Assembly: GCA_021031095.1 (NCBI GenBank)
Contig: JAGFVP010000022.1
Coordinates: forward strand, 1 to 64,000
Length of the DNA stretch: 64,000 bases
Direction: 5' to 3'
Origin: Bathelium albidoporum
Taxonomy: Eukaryota; Ascomycota; Dothideomycetes; Trypetheliales; Trypetheliaceae
The number at the start of each line of letters is the position of its first letter. Positions within the stretch are counted from its first letter, which is position 1. A model generated the notes under the pieces. It worked only from the letters and a program-made list of their open reading frames with translations. It was not told the origin of the DNA and did no database searches. The position numbers were made by a program, and so were the translations under genes. This document shows, one piece after another, positions 55,976-64,000 of this stretch.

Positions 55976-58900
55976 TTACAATCCGAACTTGGACTTGACA
56001 GCTATTGCGCGCGAATTAGCCGAAGTGCGCACCTTTGCGCGTGGAAAAAAAGTGAAGACATACCGCCCATAACCAAATTCCGCTTCTGCCGGTTCACAAA
56101 CTTACTCACATCCTCTGCCCAGCCCGCGCTATTGGTCTCCAACTTATCCATCGAGTCTCCCATGATTCCCAATTTCTCTGTCCGCTCATTTATCTGCCGT
56201 TGCATGTATGCCCAGTATCCCTCGTCTTGCTGGCCCGCTCCCGTCCCCGCTGCACCCGCCGCCTCCGCCGCAAAAGCCGACGAAGAGGAAGAAGCGCCCG
56301 CTCGCGCAGCCGCCCGCCGCTGCTGCTCGTCCGCGCGCGCCTGCAGCACCATCCGCCGCGACGGCGGTCGGTCTGGTCCCCCGATCAGCACGTCCATGTC
56401 TGCAGGCGTCACATATTGCGTGCCCGCAATCCACTGCATATTCGAGATCGTCGGGCGCGGCGGGATCAGCGCCTCGGGCCGCAGCAAGCGGTCTCCCGAT
56501 GACGCCGTGGGAGACTGCATGCCGGTGCCCCAGATATTGAGAAGCGCGAGCTCGGCGGGACCCACCCACCCCAAGATGTTGCCGGTCGGGCTGAAGTGCG
56601 CGTCCGCGAGCCGGCGCGGATCGAGCGGCGGAACGACGGTGACCGTGCCGAGTTCCTTGAGGCCCGGGATGGAGTAGGCGCGCGCCTGGCCCGAGCCGAA
56701 CAGGCCGACCAGCGCGTGCGAACCGCCGGCGCCGGCGGCGATAGCAAGGCGGTCGCAGTGCACGACAGCCGCGGCGTCGCAGAGCGCGTCGTCCCACGCG
56801 CGGTGGGCACCCTTGTTGCTCGCGGGCCGGAAGATGCGGGCGCCATCGCGCGCCACCGCGAGGAGAAATCCGGCGACCTTGGCGCCGCTGCGGAGCTGGG
56901 AGACGATGGCGGGATGGGCGGGGGCCGGCCGGCCGGAGTCGGCATGCAGGGGCGCGATGTGGATGATGGGCGATTCGACGTGGGTGGAGCCGGCGAATTG
57001 CACGGTGTAGCGGCCGCTGGGGTCGGGCAGGATGCGGAAGGTGGCGACGTGGCCCTGGTGTGTGCCGGTGTGGAGGCAGATGCTGGAGTAGTCGTCGCCG
57101 TCGAGGGTCATGACGCTGAATTCTAGGGTTGTGGGCCAGTCGCGCTTGGGTGAGCCTTGCTGGCTGTTTCTTCGGAAGGTGCTCCTCTTCTCTTGTCTTG
57201 CAAAGTCTTCCACGCTGCTATTGTAGATGATGGCTGGTCCGCGCAAGTCAATAACGGCGAGGCTGCCCCCTTCAAACCCAGCAGCGACGAAACCTACGTC
57301 GCTGAGCTTCAGGGCTGATACAGGACCATTGAGTTGGTCAAGGAGAGTAAAGGGGAATAGGCCATCCGCGAGGCTTGGATCTTTCCTCTCCGTAACATCT
57401 GTCAACGCATGTGGATTGTTCGCCTTGGGAGGCGGTGGCTCTTGTCCTGCATGTCTGTTATGACCCCAGCGAAAAACTACCACCTCACCACTTCGTAGGC
57501 CAGCAGCGAGCTCGCCACTGGCCCCTGACAGTGACATTTGGGTAATCTCAACACCATCTGTTCTGCCGACAGCGCGGGCTACATCTGCTTGCAAGAGCCC
57601 AGGGTTTTCAATCTCATCACCATGGCCGCTGTCCCAAATCCTAATGGTTCCGTCTGCATGCGCGGTCTGAACCACACTTCTCGTCTCGTACCGCCTGAGC
57701 GGATGAGGTCCCTCAACCCCTCCCGTCAAGATCGGCGGGCCATGAACTCGCTTCTCTGTCATTCCTAGCCATCGTGTCCTGTCCACCGAACTTAGCGCTG
57801 TGCGGTTGACAAAGGGGTGAACAAAGGTGAGTGAAATGTGCAGTTGATTTGTAGGACTTATCGGTAGACCGCTTGGAAAACTTAGACTGATCAGTTCGCC
57901 GGACGAGAGGAGGGCTAAAACAGCGATTGGATCCTGGGCGCCAGCAAAGTGGGGAGATGTCCTTGGAATAAGGCAGAAGTTGACCACACTGGCATTTGGG
58001 GGCGTGGGCAGGACTCTTTGGCGTCTGGGATTGCCAAAATGGTCAGAGAGCACTTGCCACGATGATGTGTTGTATACAGGCGTTCTGCCAAGTTCAAAAA
58101 ACGTCAATCCTTTAGTTGGAAGGTCCATTGGAGCACCTCCTGCAATGAGTATCCCAGTATCATCCGGATCTTTGTTAGCGCACCAAGCAATCTTGAAAAG
58201 TGGCTCTCTTCCGGCCATTTTGCCTTTGCCACTTTGTGCAGCTTGGTTGCTGGAAATTGACCCAGGCTGATCTACTTTGGTGTCCTGCAGTGTTCTGGCC
58301 ATGACGATGTGAGCCTGAGCTGGATCCCAGAATACCAGCGAGGAATCCTCGTGGCCGGTCAGGACAAACGTGCCCGTTGGATGCCATAGAGCCTGCGTAA
58401 GTTTTGGACTTCGATCCACATTCCAGATTGCAGGATCCAGATCTCCTCCAGGTGCTCCGCGACCAAGTCGATAATGGAGAAATTTGGTTGGCTTATTCTG
58501 CTTGAAAGAGTAGATGACCGCGCCTTCCGAGTACCCTATCAGCAACGTGCCGACGTCGCGGGGATGAAGTTGTAGTGAGATGACTGGAGTTGGCATCGCT
58601 TTAGGGTTCTGCTCTCTCCAAAAATGTGGCAACTTGAAAGGCGCCATGGCCTGCCGATCCATGTCATATGCAATAACATCCCCTGGTACGATTAGACGGT
58701 CCTATCTCTCGGAACGAGAGGTCGGCAGTCGACATGTAACTCACCACTTGCGGTCCCTATTAAGGCATAGTCGAGTGACGAGTCTGTCTCGACGGTAGTC
58801 ACAGCTGCTGGGGGAGAGTACTCATTTATGAGCTTCTTAGTTTCTAGGGAGTAGATGGACAGGTTGTTCTTGGAATCGAGACACACGATCCGATCTGAAC

Positions 58901-59220
58901 AGAACCGGAGAAACTTGACAGAACCTTTGCCGGGAAGTCGGAATGTAGCAGAGACTCTGTTTTGGCCAAATACGTAGATCTGGCCATGGCCGAATTTAGT
59001 CTCGTTCGTACCCACAGCCAGTAGTGATTGAACCGGATCGTATGCTATTTGTGATATTTGAGAATTGATGCCGTAGCGGTCTATCTATGGCCAGAAATCA
59101 ATATGATTCTTCGTCCGAGGCGAGTTGAGTTACCTCGTCAATGGCGAACAACTCCGGGCCTAGGCCGGCGGAGAAGTCACCTTGAATGCCTGCCTGCTTT
59201 CCTCGCAGAAGATGCGTCAT
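55976..59220 (-). CDS. Sro7/Lgl/tomosyn-family WD40 protein
   Basis: Four exons (59220-59134, 59084-58745, 58682-56064, 56001-55976) join in phase to give 1023 residues. The N terminus (MTHLLRGKQAG) and repeated WD-like blocks (LALIGTASG; TQALWHPTG with GHEDSSLVFWD; AHADGTIRIWD) match the lethal-giant-larvae/Sro7 family, which has two seven-bladed propellers. The C terminus has an Ala-rich stretch, then a SNARE-like coiled region (MGDSMDKLETNS) and, after a 62-nt last intron, a short AVKSKFGL end. In yeast the family binds Sec4 and the t-SNARE Sec9 and aids exocytosis at sites of growth. Role inferred by family. The last 26-nt exon is easy to miss. Confidence 0.93.
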
Positions 59221-59527
59221 CTTGACCGTCTATTGTGCACATTTGAACATACAGATTGCACGCGTTATAGGCAGACTTGTATCCGTACTACAAGTGAGGA
59301 TTCTTGAAGGGAACAGCTCAATGCGAGGGATCGGTGTTGGCTCCGCCGCTGGACGCGGCTCCTTTGCTGCCGGTGATGCACATTGTTGTTTCATGTGCCG
59401 TCCTGTTTGACCCAACCCCGTGTGACAAGCGACTTTTCCTCCAAAAGCTCAGCCGGTGACGCCTGATCTGCATGGCCGTTTGTTTGCAATCGATACCCTC
59501 ACTCGGTCGGGCTCCACCAATATTAAT
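59221..59527. promoter_or_regulatory. Divergent promoter between SRO7-type gene and MO25 gene
   Basis: A 307-nt spacer separates the ATGs of two divergent genes, both linked to polarised growth in other fungi. It should act as a shared promoter. No specific site was identified. Confidence 0.5.
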
Positions 59528-60894
59528 ATGGCGTTCCTCTTCGCTCGCAACAAGCAAAAGAGTGGCATGGATCTCGTTAAGACTACCAGCGAGTTGATGC
59601 AGAAGCTCGATGTGGAGGAAAAGGCGTCACCAAAAGTAGGACACACAATCTCCTTGGATCTTAAGAGCCGGTGAGCATTGGTTATTGATTCAGTGCCAAG
59701 GTAGAAGAGGATGTTGCGCGAAACCTTACGCAGATGAAGATCACTCTCCAAGGCACTCCAGGTATGGAGCTCCGTGTGAAGATCATATCATTCTCTACGT
59801 CCAAATCGCAAGTCTTTGCATACTGATTCTTCCCTCAGAGGCAGAGGTCAACCCAGATCAAGTCCAGCAACTTGTTACATATCTGATACAGGACGACCTT
59901 CTCCACCTTCTCGTCACGAACCTGCACAAACTCCCATTTGAATCGCGCAAAGACACACAAGTCATACTATCGAACATTTTCCGATACCAACAGCCTGGTT
60001 CTAACTCGACAGAACCTGTCGCGCTCTCGCACATATGCTATCGAAAACCGGAAATCATACTGGCGCTCTGCCATGGCTACGATCGGCGCGAAAGCTTCAT
60101 GGCGTGCGGCGGTGTGCTTAGAGAAGCTCTCAAGCGAGATGCAGTGGCGGCAATCATACTCTACCACGAACCTGATCAGACGCTGGACCTGTCAAACATC
60201 GATCCTTCTGCCCCAGCGTCTGGCAAAGGCATATTTTGGAAGTTTTTCGACTGGATAGACAAAGGTGCTTTCGAGCTTAGCGCGGACGCTTTCAATACCT
60301 TTCGGGTCAGTGCATCATCTGCGGGCCACCCGCAGGCCGTGTCTGGGAGAAGTCGGGCTAATGAATACTCAGGAGCTTCTCACGAGAAACAAAGAAATCA
60401 TGGCCATGTTCCTGCAAACGAACTTCGACCTCTTCTTCCAGAAATACAACACGGTTCTGGTGCAGTCAGATAGTTATGTGACCAAACGCCAATCGATCAA
60501 GCTCCTTGGCGAGCTCCTTCTAGACCGAGCGAATTACTCCATCATGTGTGCATATGTCGACTCAGGAGACAATTTGAAACTTTGCATGAATCTACTACGG
60601 GACGACAGGAAAATGGTGAGCTATGAAGGGTTCCACATCTTCAAAGTAGGCGAACCTTCCGCAAAGGCATTATCTCCCACACTGCTCATTGACCCCCAGG
60701 TTTTTGTTGCGAATCCCAACAAATCACCCGCCGTACACCGGATTCTATACAATAACAAAGACCGAATTCTCCGCTTCCTACCGAATTTCCTGCATGATCG
60801 AAAGGAAGATGACCAGTTTAACGACGAAAAGTCGTATCTGATAAAGAGCATAGATCAGTTAGGTCCGCCTCCGGATATGCCTCATGTCAGCTGA
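59528..60894 (+). CDS. hymA: MO25/Cab39-family protein (HymA-like)
   Basis: Four exons (59528-59635, 59701-59761, 59839-60305, 60373-60894) join in phase to give 385 residues. It begins MAFLFARNKQKS, then VEEDVARNL and Mo25 helical repeats including FWKFFDWIDKGAFE, LLTRNKEIMAMFL, NYSIMCAYVDSG, MVSYEGFHIFKV and VFVANPNKSP. MO25 proteins are scaffolds that activate STE20/GCK kinases; in filamentous fungi HymA/Hym1 acts in the RAM/MOR pathway for cell separation, polarity and conidiation. The symbol follows the Aspergillus name by family identity only. It is divergent from the SRO7-type gene. Confidence 0.94.
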
Positions 60895-61850
60895 AATGGG
60901 TCAAGGTTCGTGACGACGTTTTCTAAGAGCAAACTCTCAACTGTATTATGGCGCATGGCAGCATTTGCAGGGTGTACTAGAGAGATTGTGCATGCTGGGT
61001 TTTCGTGCAGCCTGGTACTACATTGTGTTATGAGCTCGGAAGCGATGATGGGACGACGGGATGATGTTGCATATATCCACGGTTTGGCATACCTACGCCG
61101 ATGTGTATCCTTGAGCAGAGGTAGAAAATCATGAGGTGCGCATACAAATGGAGCCATCAAGTGAGAAGCCTGGTTCAGTCAGCAGTAGTCCAGCACCACA
61201 TCCCCACACCCAAGGTTGGATGAATGGAAGATGCTGCACCACATTGGCGTCCGTTTGAGATGTTTGGGTATCGATGGAACGGACGGGCGTCGACAGAGCT
61301 GGCGAATGAAGTGTTTCAGATGCCCATCTCGAGAGGGTCACGAAGGCTTCTGGAAGTTCGGGCGGACCCTGGCGGCTACCAAAGTGGCCTAGCGTGTGGC
61401 GGCCCCAGCCAGGGGCCGTCCCTTCTGACGCTGGCCCTGATAGGTCCCAGACATGCAATACCACTGCCTCTGGACACAATTCAATCAGACCAGACTCGAG
61501 ACTGCTTGCCATTAAGCAGGTCTTGTGCGTCCAACCAAGTGCGCAAGCTGGCGCATTGGCTTGACAGCTGCGGACGGCGACTCTTCCTGCTCTGCTTCAG
61601 GGACTGCAGGGCCAGGGACCAGAAGGCACGTCATTTTCCCCGGGCGAAGAGGCATGACGTCTTGGGGCGCCCGATCTGAGCAGAGCCGCCTGGATCTGGT
61701 CCACACCTCCAACATCAAGTCACGGCTCTCTGTATTGCATGTGGTGCCGCAACCGCTCGCTGCCCGCGCGGATGCGGGTCCATTGCACGTCGCCCTTGCT
61801 GCTCCCATTCATTCCCTGCATGTGCCCGGCAGGCAAGACGCCGGCACGCG
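60895..61850. other. Intergenic region
   Basis: This 0.96 kb stretch lies between the MO25 stop and the partial gene at the right end. Frames of 90-150 codons on both strands overlap and lack recognisable features. It should contain the promoter of the next gene. Confidence 0.45.
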
Positions 61851-64000
61851 ATGAGGAAGACGTCGCTGCCCTCACCGACTTCCAAAACAACCGAAAATCT
61901 CTCCCCACAACACCCAGCTGCCACTGCCAATCCCCGCCCCAGTGAAGACTCTTCATCGACGCGACCACCACTAAAACGTCAATCCCAGACTGAACCTCAG
62001 ATAAATACGGATCTCTCGAGACAGGCCGATGCCATCTCAACGAGGCACCCTTCGTTGACAGAAGGCGACAGCGGGGATGGTGGAGATTTGCCTCTGAAGA
62101 GAGAAACGCTGGGTGGAGGCAGCGGAGCAGGCAGCCAGAAGTCAGGCACGGAGCAGTCGAAGCTGGACGTCTCAGAGCTCGAGCGGTTGCGCGACGCAGT
62201 GCGCTCCAAAATGTTGCAAGGTCAACAAAATGTCAAAAAGAGGGACTCGACAAGCCGAAACAGCCCTACTTTCCAGAGCTCTAAGAGGTTCTCCCCCATC
62301 AAAGAGGAGCCATCCAGCGCCCTTTCTCCATCGCTAGACGCCGCTTTTCAAAGCCCCTTGTCTTCAGCCACACCAACCTCAACCGAGTCTACTGATTCTG
62401 CCCGCACTATTCGTGGAAGTGTCCCCGCCACTCCAGGCCAACCGCCTCTGCGCACCCCGTCATACCCATTTCCTTACGTCTCCGGTACCTCCTTACCATG
62501 GTCGTCGTCATTTCATCAACCCTTCACTGCCCTTTCACCAACAGTCTCGACTACCCAGACAGAAGGCGACAGTACCCCTCGAGAATGGGGCGCGCCCAGC
62601 CCAAAGACTTCCGTTCCTATTTCGACTTTCGTACCACACCAATCGCGCGAGAAAATGAGTGGCAACACGCAGTATCCATCTCCAAGCCTCTACGACCTCA
62701 CTCTGGCCTTAAATGCAGAACCGGGGCTTGATGCATGGTGGAATGTTGTTGCATCGACCATGCATCAGCATTTCATGGCTGAGCGCGTTACACTTTCTGT
62801 ACCTGCTGATCCAAGTGACCTCGAGAATGTTCCCTGGGGCCAAAAAGCCCGATTTAATGTCCATCCCCTTCCAACCTTTCATCATGACCGTGACACATCT
62901 TTCGATCACCTGCAACAGCCAGAAAACCAAGATACGTCTAATGGGACAAGAAACTCAGTTGGAAACGCACCTGGACAGTCACCACCTACGTCTACTGGCA
63001 CTGGCCGACCTGGTCCAAAGTCAAGACATTCTTATGCAGGCCATGAAAGATTGAAGAACAATGCGCCGGCGCAAGCCAAGTCTTTAGGTGGAGGACGACC
63101 ACGACCTAAACGGGCTGCAAGCCACGTTCCTCGATCGAAATCGCGCACAGCCACAGCAGACGAAAACCCGAAGTCTCTTGCTCATTTTGGCGCAGATCCA
63201 GCCACTGATTCGGACGCTAGCAATATTGAGACGGAGGCACAACCAGGTCCAACGCTCGAAGTTTTCCCGATCTTAAGAGCATTAGATGGTGAGGAAGAAG
63301 CTCTACTTGATACATCAGGAGTCAATCGAATTCTGGAGCGAGGCAAACTTGTCACACTCACTCGAGATTATGCAAATCGCATGCAACAATTTACCGGAGA
63401 TGGAGCCGGCGCTTCGGTCGAAGGGGATTCCCATCTATCAGCCTTGACAAGCAAAGCACGTGATCCATTGTTGAGTAGTGGGAGACAGCCACAGTTCAAC
63501 AAGAGTAGGTCGCTCAGAGGAATTCATCGTCACAGTTTCTCAAATGTGGATGTGGCCGAGCTTCCCCAGCCTACAACATATGAGGAGTATGAACAGTATC
63601 CAGCTTCCCCTTGGGCTCAATCTCCGGCACCATCGCCAGCAGTTCAGGCGGACCCGGAAGAGAATCCATTCTTCACTTCGTCTGGTAATGTTGACGAAGA
63701 TAGTTTTGATCCTTCCAGCGCGGGACAGGATTACTCAAAGTATGGTACTGTTGAAGCCATAGGAGTTGACAGAGCAAGCACCGTAACCCATCTACCTCTT
63801 ATTCATCCGACTCTATCCCAAAATCTCTCAACTCTAAATACCCAAGCGAGTCAACGTCTGCCAGATAGTCAGCAGTCTCTGCCGACCAAGCATAGTCACC
63901 TGTCCCGCCCTCCCATAACACCTCCCATAGAAAGCAAGGCACCGATAGCAATTCTCTCGATTCTTTCTCCAACTGTACCATACCCTCAAAACTTAACTCA
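61851..64000 (+). CDS. Partial large protein, N-terminal part, probably regulatory
   Basis: From the ATG at 61851 (MRKTSLPSPTSKTTENL) the frame is open to the window end, over 716 codons, so the gene is 3'-truncated by the window. The first 270 residues are Ser/Pro/Thr-rich and disordered, with a possible helix at SELERLRDAVRSKM. Residues about 277-340 form a folded-looking block (LYDLTLALNAEPGLDAWWNVV, then ERVTLSVPADPSDLENVPWG) that resembles a GAF-type sensory domain. More disordered, basic and Pro-rich sequence follows (GRPRPKRAASHVPRSKSRT). Such layouts occur in large fungal signalling proteins; the catalytic part, if any, lies outside. I do not name it. Confidence 0.7.
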   Translation, partial: MRKTSLPSPTSKTTENLSPQHPAATANPRPSEDSSSTRPPLKRQSQTEPQINTDLSRQADAISTRHPSLTEGDSGDGGDLPLKRETLGGGSGAGSQKSGTEQSKLDVSELERLRDAVRSKMLQGQQNVKKRDSTSRNSPTFQSSKRFSPIKEEPSSALSPSLDAAFQSPLSSATPTSTESTDSARTIRGSVPATPGQPPLRTPSYPFPYVSGTSLPWSSSFHQPFTALSPTVSTTQTEGDSTPREWGAPSPKTSVPISTFVPHQSREKMSGNTQYPSPSLYDLTLALNAEPGLDAWWNVVASTMHQHFMAERVTLSVPADPSDLENVPWGQKARFNVHPLPTFHHDRDTSFDHLQQPENQDTSNGTRNSVGNAPGQSPPTSTGTGRPGPKSRHSYAGHERLKNNAPAQAKSLGGGRPRPKRAASHVPRSKSRTATADENPKSLAHFGADPATDSDASNIETEAQPGPTLEVFPILRALDGEEEALLDTSGVNRILERGKLVTLTRDYANRMQQFTGDGAGASVEGDSHLSALTSKARDPLLSSGRQPQFNKSRSLRGIHRHSFSNVDVAELPQPTTYEEYEQYPASPWAQSPAPSPAVQADPEENPFFTSSGNVDEDSFDPSSAGQDYSKYGTVEAIGVDRASTVTHLPLIHPTLSQNLSTLNTQASQRLPDSQQSLPTKHSHLSRPPITPPIESKAPIAILSILSPTVPYPQNLT

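Noticed and set aside
56186..57126. Overlapping 110-203-codon frames on both strands
   Set aside because: They shadow the GC-rich C-terminal part of the SRO7-type gene.
1..64000. CRISPR arrays, operons, prophage
   Set aside because: The window is a fungal nuclear region with spliced genes; no such structures were seen.

Overview
This window looks like chromosomal DNA of a filamentous ascomycete (Pezizomycotina). The genes are mostly multi-exon, with 50-80 nt GT...AG introns, and the families include an AflR-type Zn2Cys6 regulator, a highly reducing iterative polyketide synthase, a 2EXR protein, a SAT4/rhodopsin-type membrane protein, Nma111, Sro7 and MO25/HymA. Exon joins below were worked out by hand and reading phase was checked across each junction. 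The species cannot be named from the sequence alone.

Region 1 (about 0.2-24.8 kb) is a polyketide biosynthetic gene cluster: a Zn2Cys6 regulator (221-1489, -), a cytochrome P450 (3639-5457, -), a stand-alone LovC-type enoyl reductase (6755-7928, +), a 2910-residue PKS with order KS-AT-DH-cMT-(non-catalytic KR/ER region)-KR-ACP-R (9036-18197, +), a short-chain dehydrogenase (19084-20131, -) and, at the right edge, a secreted flavin oxidoreductase (22968-24817, -). The PKS has no working ER of its own, has no NRPS module, and ends in a thioester reductase domain. The trans-ER should supply enoyl reduction, the R domain should release the chain as an aldehyde or alcohol, and the P450, SDR and flavoenzyme should oxidise or reduce the scaffold. 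The gene set recalls the betaenone/probetaenone decalin pathway (PKS-R, trans-ER, P450, SDR).

Region 2 (25.7-42 kb) holds housekeeping and hypothetical genes: Nma111 serine protease, AP-2 sigma subunit, a rhodopsin-like membrane protein, an extended SDR/epimerase, a small membrane protein, a mitochondrial-type serine hydroxymethyltransferase and a 2EXR protein, separated by gene-poor stretches.

Region 3 (43.7-50.7 kb) appears to be a decayed secondary-metabolite locus: a wrecked P450, an intact O-methyltransferase, a broken FSH-type serine hydrolase and a short-chain dehydrogenase with three in-frame stops. A gene-poor tract follows (50.7-54.7 kb), with one frameshifted coding remnant.

Region 4 (54.7-64 kb) returns to conserved genes: protein-L-isoaspartate methyltransferase, Sro7/Lgl-type WD40 protein, MO25/HymA and the 5' part of a large, probably regulatory protein that runs off the window. 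No rRNA, tRNA, CRISPR array or intact transposon was recognised.
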